The position numbers and the translations under genes were made by a program. A model generated the notes under the pieces. The model did not search any database. It was not told the origin of the DNA and was given only the letters and a program-made list of their open reading frames with translations. From the NCBI RefSeq assembly GCF_013141915.1, contig NZ_SROX01000006.1, positions 186,001 to 250,000 on the forward strand: a stretch of DNA of 64,000 nt. The letters are read 5' to 3'. Of the stretch, positions 35,512 to 45,034 are shown in pieces (the stretch's first letter is position 1; the number at the start of each line of letters is the position of its first letter). This DNA is from Cupriavidus necator. Lineage in GTDB: Bacteria; Pseudomonadota; Gammaproteobacteria; Burkholderiales; Burkholderiaceae.

Positions 35512-36543
35512 TCAGAACCAGACGCGGACGCCGGCGACGAAGCGGGTTTCGCCAGCCTTGCCGCCCGCGGTGCGGACCATGTCCGCGGTATTGCCGAAGG
35601 TCTGGTAGCGCTCCACGCCAATATACGGCGCGAACTGCCGGCTGAACTCATAGCGCAGCCGCAGCCCCACGGTGCCGTTGGACAAGCCGCTGCCGATGCC
35701 CACTTCCGGATCGTTCTTGCCATAAAGATTGGCTTCGATGCGCGGCTGCAGGATCAGGCGCTGCGTCAGCAACAGTTCATATTCCGCCGATAGCCGCAGC
35801 GCGGTGCGGCCGCTGGTGCCGACATAGGCAGTGGCATCGACCTCGAACCAGTATGGTGCCAGGCCCTGCACGCCGAACGCCAGCCAGTTGCGCCCCGGAC
35901 GGCCGCTGCCGGTGTCGTTGCGCAGGCCCAGCTGGGTGTCCCAGTAGCTGGCCACGGCGTGGCCCCACAGCAGTTCGGTGCGGGCTTCGTGCAGCTTGCC
36001 GTGGGCGGCCTCGCCCTCGGCCTTGACCACCAGCTTGTCGTAGCTGTTGCCGAACCATGCCTGCGCCTCGTAGGCGGCGGCATTGTTGCCGTCGGCATGG
36101 GCCCATTCGAGGCGGTCGACCAGCACCGAGGCGAACAGGTGCTCGTCGGCCATCACCAGCTGGCGCTTGTCGCCCAGCGCGTACTGGCCGACGCCCAGCT
36201 GGTAGCCGCCGGAATACGCATGCGGATCGCGCGCGTCGGGCGGCGCGCTGCCGCCCTGCATCTTCATGTCGCCATGGTCCATGGGGGGGGCCGCATCCTG
36301 CGGCGGCGCATTGGCGCCGTCCATGGTCTGGATCTCCTGCTGGTCCATGCCCTGCATCTGGCTGTGGTCCATGCCTTGCATCGTGGCGGGCGCCGCCGGC
36401 GCTGCCGGTTGCGCCTGGCCGTGCGCGTGGCCGGCATGGGGGTCTTGCGCAAAGGCAGCGCCCATGGCGCCCAGCGCCAGTGCCGCCGCCAGCAGGGTCT
36501 GCCTGGGTCCGTGCATCAGGATCGAAGGTTCACGTTGCATCAT
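35512..36543 (-). CDS. copB: Outer-membrane copper resistance protein CopB
   Basis: A 343-residue protein with a signal peptide (ALALGAMGAAFA), a His/Met-rich copper-binding stretch (residues 35-95: HAGHAHG, then MQGMDHSQMQGMDQQ and MDHGDMKM) and a C-terminal CopB beta-barrel (LRLSAEYELLLTQRLILQPR, YVGTSGRTALR, ending VRVWF with the terminal Phe of outer-membrane proteins). The stop of copA overlaps the start as TGATG; a second ATG follows at once. It sequesters or exports copper at the outer membrane together with CopA. Confidence 0.9.
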   Translation of the reverse strand: MMQREPSILMHGPRQTLLAAALALGAMGAAFAQDPHAGHAHGQAQPAAPAAPATMQGMDHSQMQGMDQQEIQTMDGANAPPQDAAPPMDHGDMKMQGGSAPPDARDPHAYSGGYQLGVGQYALGDKRQLVMADEHLFASVLVDRLEWAHADGNNAAAYEAQAWFGNSYDKLVVKAEGEAAHGKLHEARTELLWGHAVASYWDTQLGLRNDTGSGRPGRNWLAFGVQGLAPYWFEVDATAYVGTSGRTALRLSAEYELLLTQRLILQPRIEANLYGKNDPEVGIGSGLSNGTVGLRLRYEFSRQFAPYIGVERYQTFGNTADMVRTAGGKAGETRFVAGVRVWF

Positions 36544-38447
36544 CACGCCACCACCACTTCGCGGAACATGCCCGCATCCATATGCAGCATCAGGTGGCAA
36601 TGCCAGGCCCAGCGTCCCAGGGCGTCCGCGGTGACCAGGAAGCTGATGCGTTGTGCCGGCTGCACCGGGATCGTGTGGCGACGCGCCTGGAAGCTGCCGT
36701 CGGGTGCCTCCAGTTCGCTCCACATGCCGTGCAGGTGCATCGGGTGGGTCATCATGGTGTCGTTGTGCAGGATCACGCGCAGCCGTTCGCCGTGCTTGAA
36801 GTAGATCGGCGTGGACTTGCCGAACTCGACGCCGTCGAACGACCAGGTATAGCGCTCCATATTGCCGGTCAGGTGCAGTTCGACCTCGCGCCCCGGCCCG
36901 CGCGCATCCATGGCCCCACCGATGGTGTGCTGGTCGGCCAGCGTCAGCACGCGCCTGCCGTTGTTGCGCAGGCCGATGCCGGGGTCGTCCAGGTTGGTGC
37001 GGGCCATGTCGACGCGCATGTCGGTGCTGGCGCCGTATTCGGTGCGGGCATGCCGCGCAGTCTTGCTGGGCACCCGCAGCGGATCGGCGGGCGCCATCGC
37101 GTGCTGGCCGTGGTCCATGCCGGCGTGGTCCATGCCCGCCATCGGCATGGCTCCATGCCCGGCATGGCCGCCGTGTCCGCCATCGCCGCCGTGGCCCCCA
37201 TGTCCTGCCTGCCCGCCGTGGCCCGTCATCGCGCCCATCATGTCGGTCATGGTCAGCCATTCGGCCCGGTCGAGCGCGGGCACCGGCGCCGACAGGCCTT
37301 CGCGCACCGCCAGCGTGCCGCGCGCATAGCCGGTGCGGTCCATCGACTGCGCGAACAGCGTGTAGGCATCGTCGCGCGGCGTCACGACGGCGTCGCAGGT
37401 CTCGCCCGGACCGAAGCGGAATTCGTCGACGGTGACGGGCTCGATGTCCTGGCCGTCGACCTGCACCACGCGCAGCCTAAGCCCCGGAATGCGCACGTCG
37501 TAGAAGGTATTGCCCGAGCCGTTGATAAAGCGCAGGCGCACGGTCTCGCCGCGGCGGAACAGCGCGGTCCAGTTGCCCGCCGGCGTGACGCCGTTGGCCA
37601 GGTGGGTCAGGGTGGCGCTGGACAGGTCGGCCAGGTCGGTCGGGCTCATCCGCATCTGGTTCCACATGCGGCGCTTGTCCAGTGCCTGCTTCAGCCCGTC
37701 GCGCGACACGTCGCGGAAGAAGTCGACCACCGTGGGCTGGTTGTAGTTGTAGTAGTCGCCCTGGATCTTGAGCTTGTTCAGCACCCGCATCGGGTCTTCG
37801 TCGGTCCAGTCCGACAGCAGCACGGTATGGTCGCGGTCGGCGTGCGCACGCTCATGCCCCGACGCCGGATCGATGACGATGCCGCCGTACACGCCAGTCA
37901 TCTCCTGGAAGCCGGAATGCGAGTGATACCAGTAGCTGCCGGTCTGCGCCACCTTGAAGCGGTAGGTGAAGGTTTCGCCGGGGGCAATGCCGGGAAAGCT
38001 GATGCCGGGCACGCCGTCCATCTGGAACGGCAGGATGATGCCGTGCCAGTGGATCGAGGTGGCCTCGCGCAGGCGGTTGGTCACGCGGATGGTGACGGTG
38101 TCGCCCTCGCGCCAGCGCAGCGTCGGGCCGGGCAGCATGCCGTTGATGGTGGTGGCAATGGTCGGCGTGCCGGTGTAGTTGACCAGCGCTTCGCCGATCT
38201 CCAGCTCGAACTCGGTGCCGCGCAGCACCGGCGCCGAACCGCTGCCTGCCGGCGCGGGCTGGCCCGCGCGCGCGCCGCCGTGCCCCGCATGCTGGGCCCA
38301 GGCGCTGCCGCCCAACCCTGCCCCGGCAAGGCCGGCCACCACGCCGCCGGCGGCCAGCCCCTGCACGAAGCGGCGGCGGCGCAGGTCGGGCGCTTGGGGT
38401 AACGAATGAGGCAGCAGCAGGCTGCCGGAGCTTGGATGGCGTCGCAT
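36543..38447 (-). CDS. copA: Multicopper oxidase CopA
   Basis: A 634-residue periplasmic multicopper oxidase. A Tat signal (RRRRFVQGLAAGGVVAG) leads to three cupredoxin domains. Copper ligands are seen in SIHWHGI, SYWYHSHSG, HPMHLHGMW and WHCHLMLHMDAGM, which together make the type 1 site and the trinuclear centre. A His/Met/Gly-rich insert (GHGGQAGHGGHGGDGGHGGH, MPMAGMDHAGMDHGQH) binds extra copper and is typical of plasmid- and chromosome-encoded CopA. It oxidises Cu(I) and sequesters copper. It is the first gene of copABCD and is divergent from copRS. Confidence 0.95.
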   Translation of the reverse strand: MRRHPSSGSLLLPHSLPQAPDLRRRRFVQGLAAGGVVAGLAGAGLGGSAWAQHAGHGGARAGQPAPAGSGSAPVLRGTEFELEIGEALVNYTGTPTIATTINGMLPGPTLRWREGDTVTIRVTNRLREATSIHWHGIILPFQMDGVPGISFPGIAPGETFTYRFKVAQTGSYWYHSHSGFQEMTGVYGGIVIDPASGHERAHADRDHTVLLSDWTDEDPMRVLNKLKIQGDYYNYNQPTVVDFFRDVSRDGLKQALDKRRMWNQMRMSPTDLADLSSATLTHLANGVTPAGNWTALFRRGETVRLRFINGSGNTFYDVRIPGLRLRVVQVDGQDIEPVTVDEFRFGPGETCDAVVTPRDDAYTLFAQSMDRTGYARGTLAVREGLSAPVPALDRAEWLTMTDMMGAMTGHGGQAGHGGHGGDGGHGGHAGHGAMPMAGMDHAGMDHGQHAMAPADPLRVPSKTARHARTEYGASTDMRVDMARTNLDDPGIGLRNNGRRVLTLADQHTIGGAMDARGPGREVELHLTGNMERYTWSFDGVEFGKSTPIYFKHGERLRVILHNDTMMTHPMHLHGMWSELEAPDGSFQARRHTIPVQPAQRISFLVTADALGRWAWHCHLMLHMDAGMFREVVVA

Positions 38448-38513
38448 GTCACATCAGTCCGTGTAGATCGCCCGCCAAGCGTAGCGAAAGCCACCCTACC
38501 GCGGTCTGACCGG

Positions 38514-38546
38514 AACATGACAATCCGGTAATCTTGCGGTCATGTT
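38514..38546. promoter_or_regulatory. Candidate cop box (CopR operator) between copA and copR
   Basis: AACATGAC (38514-38521) and GTCATGTT (38539-38546) form a perfect 8-base inverted repeat with a 17-base spacer, inside the 167-base gap between the divergent copA and copR genes. Cop boxes of CopR/CusR-type regulators are dyads built on TGACA/TGTCA-like halves, and this one is placed to control both operons. Confidence 0.5.
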
Positions 38547-38614
38547 GGCGCCGGCGACGCCGGCGTAGAGTTGCCAGGCTCTGTGCAAGAGCCAATCGAG
38601 CAAGGAAAGCGCTG

Positions 38615-39322
38615 ATGAAACTGCTTGTGGTGGAAGACGAGTCCAAGACCGGCGAATACCTGCGCCAGGGGCTGACCGAGGCGGGCTTCGTCGTTGACCT
38701 GGTGCGCAACGGGCTGGACGGCCAGCATATGGCCATGACCGAGCCGTACGACCTGATCATCCTGGACGTGATGCTGCCGGACGTGGACGGCTGGCGCATC
38801 GTGCAGGCGCTGCGCGCGGCGCAGAATGCCGTGCCGGTGCTGTTCCTGACCGCGCGCGACAGCGTGGCGGACCGCGTCAAGGGCCTCGAGCTGGGCGCGG
38901 ATGACTACCTGGTCAAGCCCTTCGCCTTCTCTGAACTGCTCGCGCGCGTGCGCACGCTGCTGCGCCGCGGCAGCGCGCAGATGACGCTGGACCGCATCCA
39001 GGTGGCCGACCTGGTGCTGGACCTGACCCGCCGCCGCGCCACGCGCGCCGGACGCCGCATCACGCTGACCAGCAAGGAGTTCGCGCTGCTGGAACTGCTG
39101 GCGCGCCGCCGCGGCGAGGTGCTGCCGCGCTCGCTGATCGCCTCGCAGGTCTGGGACATGAACTTTGACAGCGACAGCAATGTCATCGACGTCGCCATCC
39201 GGCGCTTGCGCGCCAAGATCGACGACGGCTTCGAGGCCAGGCTGATCCAGACCGTGCGCGGCATGGGCTATGTGCTGGAAGCACCCGAAGCGGCCGACGA
39301 AGCCGACGGGCAACTCTCATGA
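38615..39322 (+). CDS. copR: Copper-responsive response regulator CopR
   Basis: A 235-residue OmpR-type regulator. The receiver domain has the acidic pair ED (7-8), the phosphate acceptor D51 (IILDVMLPD), a Thr in LTARDS and Lys in VKPFAFSEL. The winged helix (residues 130-225) carries [20 protein letters not shown] and [15 protein letters not shown] lies just before the ATG. copS overlaps its stop as ATGA. Position opposite copABCD and the strong similarity in layout to CopR/CusR systems support the name. Confidence 0.9.
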   Translation: MKLLVVEDESKTGEYLRQGLTEAGFVVDLVRNGLDGQHMAMTEPYDLIILDVMLPDVDGWRIVQALRAAQNAVPVLFLTARDSVADRVKGLELGADDYLVKPFAFSELLARVRTLLRRGSAQMTLDRIQVADLVLDLTRRRATRAGRRITLTSKEFALLELLARRRGEVLPRSLIASQVWDMNFDSDSNVIDVAIRRLRAKIDDGFEARLIQTVRGMGYVLEAPEAADEADGQLS

Positions 39323-40722
39323 AGCCCCGGCTGTCGCTGACGGCGCGGCTCACCATCCTGTTCTCGCTGTCGTCGGCGGCGGTGCTGCTGGGCCTGGGCG
39401 TGCTGATCTGGCTGGCGATCGACCATCATTTCGCCGACGAGGACTACGCCGTGCTGGGCGACAACGTGCGCCTGATCGGGACGATCGCCGCCGACGGGCC
39501 GGCGGCGTCGCTGCCGCAACGGCTCGGGCCGGCGCTGGAACACCACGCCGGCTTCGTCGCCGAAGTGCGAGGCGCCGATGGCCAGCGCCTGTACGCGACC
39601 GAGGACTTCGACTTCAGCCTGGCGCTGGCCGCCGCGGCGCAGCTTCCGGCACGGCGCGACGCCTTTACCTGGGAGCAGGATGGCCAGACCTACCGCGGCC
39701 TGCGCGTGCAGGTGCCGGTCGCGCCCGCCGGCGGACCGCCGGGCGCGCTGCAGGTGCTGGTCGGCATGGACACGGCGCTGCACGACCATTTCCTGCACGC
39801 GTTCCGCAGTTCGCTGGCGTTCTACGGCACGCTGGCGGCGCTGGCGAGCGGGCTGCTGGGCTGGTGGGCCGCGCGCCGCGGCCTGGCGCCGCTGCGCACC
39901 ATGGCCTCGCGCGCCCGCACCGTCACCGCGCACAAGCTGGACGAGCGCATGCCGGTCGATGCCGTGCCGGTGGAAATGGCAGACCTGGCCGCCACCCTCA
40001 ACGCGATGCTGGAGCGCCTGCAGCGCGACTTCGCCCGCCTGTCGGAATTCTCGTCGGACCTGGCGCACGAACTGCGCACGCCCATCACCAACCTGATGAC
40101 GCAAACCCAGGTGGTGCTGTCGCAGCCGCGCGACGCGGCGCGCTACCGCGACGTGCTGGCCTCCAACGTGGAAGAGCTGCAGCGACTCTCGCGCATGGTG
40201 TCGGACATGCTGTACCTGGCCAAGACCGAACACGGCATCACGTTGCCCAATGCGGAACCGATCGAGGTGGCGGATGAAGTCGAGGCGCTGTTCGATTTCT
40301 ACGATGCGCTCGCCGAGGACAAGGGCGTGCGGCTCGGCCTGCGCGGGCGCGGCCGCATCACCGGCGACCGGCTGATGCTGCGGCGGGCGCTGAGCAACCT
40401 GTTGTCGAATGCGCTGCGGCATACGCCCGCGGGCAAGGGTATCGTGGTCGAAATCACACCCGCTGCCGACACCGTGCAGGTGGTGGTAGAGAACGAAGGC
40501 GATACCATCGGGCCCGAGTTGCTGCCGGCGCTGTTCGACCGCTTCTTCCGCGCCGACAAGTCGCGCGCGCGGCCCGAGTCCGACGGCGCGGGACTGGGTC
40601 TGGGGCTGGCAATCACACAGGCCATCGTCGCCGCGCACGGCGGCGCCATCGCGGTGGCGTCAGCGGCAGGCAGGACGCGCTTTACCCTGACGTTTCCGGC
40701 CTGGCTTCGCGCCGGGGGCTGA
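39319..40722 (+). CDS. copS: Copper-sensing histidine kinase CopS
   Basis: A 467-residue membrane kinase: TM1 at residues 11-34, a periplasmic sensor to about 160 with several His ([23 protein letters not shown]), TM2 near 170-190, HAMP, then HisKA with the phosphorylated H250 ([12 protein letters not shown]). The ATPase has its N box ([13 protein letters not shown]) and G2 box ([10 protein letters not shown]). Such kinases detect periplasmic Cu and phosphorylate CopR. It overlaps copR by 4 bases. Confidence 0.9.
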   Translation: MKPRLSLTARLTILFSLSSAAVLLGLGVLIWLAIDHHFADEDYAVLGDNVRLIGTIAADGPAASLPQRLGPALEHHAGFVAEVRGADGQRLYATEDFDFSLALAAAAQLPARRDAFTWEQDGQTYRGLRVQVPVAPAGGPPGALQVLVGMDTALHDHFLHAFRSSLAFYGTLAALASGLLGWWAARRGLAPLRTMASRARTVTAHKLDERMPVDAVPVEMADLAATLNAMLERLQRDFARLSEFSSDLAHELRTPITNLMTQTQVVLSQPRDAARYRDVLASNVEELQRLSRMVSDMLYLAKTEHGITLPNAEPIEVADEVEALFDFYDALAEDKGVRLGLRGRGRITGDRLMLRRALSNLLSNALRHTPAGKGIVVEITPAADTVQVVVENEGDTIGPELLPALFDRFFRADKSRARPESDGAGLGLGLAITQAIVAAHGGAIAVASAAGRTRFTLTFPAWLRAGG

Positions 40723-40770
40723 AAAAAGCCGCCCACGCCAGTTACGGCTTTGGGGGAGCTGGCGTGGGCG
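40722..40770 (-). terminator. Intrinsic terminator of the CHASE2 kinase operon (minus strand)
   Basis: CGCCCACGCCAG (40730-40741) and CTGGCGTGGGCG (40759-40770) make a perfect 12-base stem with a 17-base loop. Read on the minus strand it is followed by GCTTTTTTCAG, a proper T tract. It lies 136 bases after the kinase stop and right after the copS stop, so it may also slow copRS transcription. Confidence 0.7.
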
Positions 40771-40905
40771 TGAAGACCGCCGGATGCGGCTCCAGCGGTG
40801 CTCCGATGCTACGCAATTCCCCCCTTTGCGACTGCCAACAATTGTGTCGGCGGCCGTAACAAGCAGTGCCCCTGAACGTGTGCCGGTCTGCGCCTGCGTC
40901 ACGCC

Positions 40906-43398
40906 TCAGGACGCGGGCGGCGCCGCAGGCAGCTCGATGCGGAACACCGCACCCATGCCGGCCTGGCTGCGCACGCTGGCCTTGCCGCCATGCCGCTCGG
41001 CCACCGCGCGCACCAGCACCAGGCCCAGGCCGGTCCCTTCCGGTGCGCCCTGCTGGCCTTCATGCAGCCGCGCAAACGGCTCGAACAGCCGGGCCTGGTC
41101 GGCCTCGGCAATGCCCGGCCCATGGTCCTGCACGGCCACCACCCAGCGCTCCGGCTCGCGCGTCAGCGCGACCGTCACGGTCCCGCCCTGCGGGCTGAAC
41201 TTGATCGCGTTGCTGACCAGGTTGGCGATGGCGCGCGCCAGCAAGGTCGGGTCGCCCTGCAACACCGCGGGATCGTCGGGCAGGTCGATCTGCAGCGTGA
41301 CCTCGCGTGCCTTGGCCAGCGCCCACAACTGGTCGGTGGCATCGAGCACCAGTCCGCCCAGCTCCACCTCCATGAACGCCAGCGCCTTCGACTCCGCGCG
41401 CGCGACGCTGATGAAATCGTCGGCCAGCGTCAGGGTCCGGCGCGCATGGGCCGCGATGCGGGCCAGCACGCCGCTGTCCGGCGCGGCATCGCCGCTGGCC
41501 GTGGCCGCATGGCCTGCGCGGCGCCCCTGCAATTCGATCAGCGCCAAGATCGACGCCTGCGGCGAGCGCATGTCGTGCGACAGGAAGCGCAGCATCTGCT
41601 CGCGCTGGCGCTCCGCCAGGCGGATCGCGGTGATGTCGATCACGCTGACGATCAGCCCGGCCGCGGCGCCGGTTTCGCCATGCAGCGGCGCGCCATGCAG
41701 CAGGTAGCGGCGATCACCGCGCCCGGCCACTTCGATGCCGCCCTCGGGCACCGTTGCCGGGGCGGTGGACGCGGCAGCGTAACGCTCGTGCAGCGCCTGC
41801 CAGTAGGCCAGGGCCGGTTCCGGCGCGGGACACAGCGCCTCGATCAGGGCGCGGATGCCGGCGCGCGGGGGACCCGGCTCTCCCGGCGCGCGCGGCGACT
41901 CGCGCTCCAGGACGTCCGGGGCCAGCGCCACGCAGCGCCGGTTGGCCAGCAGCACGCCGCCGTCCAGGTCGCAGATGGCGGTGGCGTCGGGCAGGCTTTC
42001 CAGCCCGTCGGAGAGAAAACGCCGCAGCCCGCGCAACTGCGCGCCCACGCCGTAGACCGCGCGCATGCGGCTGTCGAGCGTGGCGCCGGTGTGGCGCGGC
42101 GCGGGCATCACGCCGGGCTCGCGCTCGAGCCGCGCCAGTTCGTCGCTGAGAAAGCGCAGTGCCGCCTCCTGGCGCAGCCAACTCCACAGCGGATAGAACA
42201 GCACGCAGCCGAGCACCGCGGCGGCCGGGGCAAACCATAGCCGCGCCAGCGCCAGCAGCGCCAGGGAGCCCAGCAGCAGGCCCGCCAGCAGCAACCCGGT
42301 GGCCACCAGCGCGCCGCGCGGCGGCAGCCGCAACGCGGCCAGCGCCGCCAGCAGCAGCGCCAGCAGCGTGCCGCCGGCCTGCCACGCCGGGGATACCGCG
42401 ACGATGGCATCGCCGTCGGTCACCGCCTGCACCGCGTTGGCCAGGATCTCTACCCCGCTCATGCCGCGGCCATCGCGCGAGACCGGCGTCGGCAGCACGT
42501 CGCCCATGCCGGTGGCGAGCGCGCCGATCAGCACCGCCTTGCCGGCAAAGATGGCCGGATCGATGCGGCCCTCCAGCACCTCGCGCACCGACACGCGGGC
42601 AAAGGTGCCGGGCGGGCCGGCGTACGGAATGCGCAGGCGGCCGCTGCGTTCCCAGCCATTGGCTTCGGTGACCACGGCCGGCTCCTGGCGCACGCCGGCG
42701 GGCTGCCCGCCGGCGCGCCCGAAGCCCGCCATCACCGCGGCCAGATGCGGCACGCCGGCGGCGGCCACCGGGTGCGGGCCCTCGCGCAGGTAGACCTGGC
42801 GCGCCACCCCGTCGGTATCGACCACCATGTTGATATGGCCGACGGCGGCGCCCAGCCCCGCCAGCGGGTAGCGCACCAGCATGCCGCCGGGGCCGGGCTC
42901 GGCCACCACCGGCAGCACCACGTTGCCGGCCAGCGCCATGCTGCGCGCCAGCACGGCATCATCCTGCGGATAGCGGGTATCGCGCTCGGACAGGATCACG
43001 TCGAGGCCGATCACGCGCGGGCGGCCGGCGGCAATGCGTTCGAGCAGTTGCGCCAGCACCGCGCGGCGCCACGGCCAGCGGCCGATGGCGGTAAGGCTGG
43101 CGTCGTCGATGCCGACGATGACGATGTCGTTGCGGGCGGAATGATGCTGGGCCGCGATGGCGATGTCGTAGGCGGCCAGGTCGGCGCGTTCGGTCCAGCC
43201 CTGGCGCGCCGCCAGCATCACCAGCGCCAGCACCGCGGCGGCCAGCAGGCACCATTCGACCAGCGTGCGCTGGCCGAATGCGCGCCCTGCCGCACGCCAC
43301 TCTGCGTGCGCGCCCGGCGGGCCGGGAGCGTCAGTGGAGCCGGATGCGGCCACCGCCGTCCGGCCGGTCGCCCGAGCCGATTGCGCCGCCCTGCCCAT
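40906..43398 (-). CDS. CHASE2-domain sensor histidine kinase
   Basis: An inner-membrane kinase of about 830 residues. Layout: TM1 (46-65), a periplasmic CHASE2 domain (about 67-330, with DIVIVGIDDASLTAIGRWPW and VIGLDVILSERD), three TMs (about 340-410), a PAS-like region, HisKA with H608 (FLSHDMRSPQASIL), and an ATPase (NLVSNAIKFSP, DHGPGIAEADQ, GTGLGLVLV). The start is unsure: ATG 43398 overlaps the FecR gene by 68 bases, and GTG 43353 is an alternative; the frame further upstream is only antisense sequence. It is the last gene of the RR-FecR-kinase operon. The signal sensed by CHASE2 domains is unknown. Confidence 0.85.
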   Translation of the reverse strand: MGRAAQSARATGRTAVAASGSTDAPGPPGAHAEWRAAGRAFGQRTLVEWCLLAAAVLALVMLAARQGWTERADLAAYDIAIAAQHHSARNDIVIVGIDDASLTAIGRWPWRRAVLAQLLERIAAGRPRVIGLDVILSERDTRYPQDDAVLARSMALAGNVVLPVVAEPGPGGMLVRYPLAGLGAAVGHINMVVDTDGVARQVYLREGPHPVAAAGVPHLAAVMAGFGRAGGQPAGVRQEPAVVTEANGWERSGRLRIPYAGPPGTFARVSVREVLEGRIDPAIFAGKAVLIGALATGMGDVLPTPVSRDGRGMSGVEILANAVQAVTDGDAIVAVSPAWQAGGTLLALLLAALAALRLPPRGALVATGLLLAGLLLGSLALLALARLWFAPAAAVLGCVLFYPLWSWLRQEAALRFLSDELARLEREPGVMPAPRHTGATLDSRMRAVYGVGAQLRGLRRFLSDGLESLPDATAICDLDGGVLLANRRCVALAPDVLERESPRAPGEPGPPRAGIRALIEALCPAPEPALAYWQALHERYAAASTAPATVPEGGIEVAGRGDRRYLLHGAPLHGETGAAAGLIVSVIDITAIRLAERQREQMLRFLSHDMRSPQASILALIELQGRRAGHAATASGDAAPDSGVLARIAAHARRTLTLADDFISVARAESKALAFMEVELGGLVLDATDQLWALAKAREVTLQIDLPDDPAVLQGDPTLLARAIANLVSNAIKFSPQGGTVTVALTREPERWVVAVQDHGPGIAEADQARLFEPFARLHEGQQGAPEGTGLGLVLVRAVAERHGGKASVRSQAGMGAVFRIELPAAPPAS

Positions 43399-45034
43399 CG
43401 CGCAGCATGGCGATGACTTCGATGCGCTGCGGGGCCGAGAACGCGGCCGGGTCTGGCGCCACGCCCGGCTCGGCGCGCGCCACCCGGATGAAATAGACGC
43501 CCGGCGCAGGACGCGGCAGGTCGATCGCGTTGGTGGCGGTGTGCTGGTCCGCCAGCAGCGTGGCAAAGCCCGCATCGGCCGCCAGCTGCACCCGGTAGCC
43601 AGGGCCGGGACCGCCCTCCGGCCAGCCGATGTGCAGCGCGCCGCCGTCGTCCCGCAGGGTCGGCACCGGCGGCTTGGGCTCGATGCGGAACGGCACCGCG
43701 TCCGACCACGGGCCCGGCCGGCCGGCCGCATCGACACTGCGCACGCGCCACCACCAGCGGCCCGGCGCCAGCGCCTGCGTGGCGGGCGACGCGGCGGCCG
43801 CATGCACGGCGGCGTCGCCGGTAAAGGCGGCATCGCTGGCCAGCGCCAGCTCATAGCTGGCCGCGCCCGGCACCGTGGCCCATGCGAAGGTCACGGCATC
43901 GGCATAGCGCACCGCATCCGCGGCGGGCTGCTGCGTGAACGGTGCCGGCGGGTTCAGCCGCACCGATACCGGTGCCTGGGCGTCATGGCCGGTCAGCTGG
44001 TGCGGGTCGATGGCGCTGACGCTCAGGTACAGCGTGCCTTCCGGCAGGCCATCGACGCGCGCCCGGGCGGCATCGGCACCGTTGGCGGTGCCGCTCCAGA
44101 CCAGTTCGCTCAGCGCGGCATCGCGCGCCACCCGCACGCGGTAGCCGATCGCGCCCGGCACCGGTTGCCAGGCCGCCTCGAAAGATGGCCCCAGCACGGT
44201 TTCATGGGGCGGCAGCAAGACCGGCGCCGGCAACAGCGCGACCGGCCGCGACAACTTGCCGCCGGCCGATACGCCGATGCCATAGCCGGCATCGATGGAC
44301 GCCGCCGCAGTCATGGCGCGGTCCGGTGCCGATACCCGCTTGGCGCGCGCGGCGCTGACGCCGACACGGCCTTGCAGCACCTCGCTGCGGCTGCCGCCGG
44401 CGTCGGCGGAAACCCGGAAGCGGGTGCCGCGCACGCCGGTCACCATCATCGGCGTATGCAACTCGAAGCGGCCGACACCGCCGCCCGCGGGCGCCACGCG
44501 CGTCTCCGCCGCGCCCTGGTCGATGCGGATCACGGAGTCGACCAGGCCGCTGCGCGCAAACGTGCGCAGCCGCTTCACCGCCACCGTGGTCGCGGACGGC
44601 AAGGTCACGCGGGTGCGGTCCGGCAGCTCGAGCGTGGCCGATCCGCCCGCCGGGGTCTCGATGCGCGCCGCCTCGTCCAGGGTCATGCCGACCTGCACCG
44701 GCCGGCCGTTGGCACGGACCTCGCCACGCACGTAGACCACGCGCGCCGATGCCGCCTGTTCCGGAATCTGGCTGAGCGGGATGCGCACGCGCGACCCCGG
44801 CACCAGCCGGTATGGATCGGCCACGCCGTTCAGGCGCTGCAGCGTGCGCCACCCCTGCTCCGATGCCATGTAGCGCGAGGCCAGCCCGATCAGCGTATCG
44901 CCCGGTTCCACCACGTAGATAAAGTCCGCGCCCTCCGCGCCCGCGGGCCCGGCATGCGCCGGCGCCGCCATGGCGCCGGCCAGCGCCAGCAGGGCCAGCG
45001 CGGCACCGCGCACACCCCTACGCATCGCTGGCAT
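43331..45034 (-). CDS. LysM and FecR domain periplasmic protein
   Basis: A 567-residue secreted protein. After a signal peptide (GAALALLALAGAMAAPAHA), a LysM module (residues 39-90: YVVEPGDTLIGLASRYM, SRVRIPLSQ) should bind peptidoglycan or another GlcNAc polymer. A FecR domain follows (about 95-240, with ELPDRTRVTLPSATTVAVK and MMVTGVRGTRFRVSAD). The C-terminal half holds three or four fibronectin-like modules with repeated WxxVPGAxxYxxxxA motifs. It is not the anti-sigma type of FecR, as no ECF sigma gene is near. It starts inside the end of the response regulator gene and overlaps the kinase gene, so all three are coupled. A role in passing an envelope signal to the kinase is inference. 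Confidence 0.85.
   Translation of the reverse strand: MPAMRRGVRGAALALLALAGAMAAPAHAGPAGAEGADFIYVVEPGDTLIGLASRYMASEQGWRTLQRLNGVADPYRLVPGSRVRIPLSQIPEQAASARVVYVRGEVRANGRPVQVGMTLDEAARIETPAGGSATLELPDRTRVTLPSATTVAVKRLRTFARSGLVDSVIRIDQGAAETRVAPAGGGVGRFELHTPMMVTGVRGTRFRVSADAGGSRSEVLQGRVGVSAARAKRVSAPDRAMTAAASIDAGYGIGVSAGGKLSRPVALLPAPVLLPPHETVLGPSFEAAWQPVPGAIGYRVRVARDAALSELVWSGTANGADAARARVDGLPEGTLYLSVSAIDPHQLTGHDAQAPVSVRLNPPAPFTQQPAADAVRYADAVTFAWATVPGAASYELALASDAAFTGDAAVHAAAASPATQALAPGRWWWRVRSVDAAGRPGPWSDAVPFRIEPKPPVPTLRDDGGALHIGWPEGGPGPGYRVQLAADAGFATLLADQHTATNAIDLPRPAPGVYFIRVARAEPGVAPDPAAFSAPQRIEVIAMLRDGQGGAIGSGDRPDGGGRIRLH

Noticed and set aside
43399..43854. Upstream extension of the CHASE2 kinase frame to 982 residues
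   Set aside because: The extension is Arg/Pro/Ser-rich out-of-frame sequence of the FecR gene; the kinase begins near 43398.
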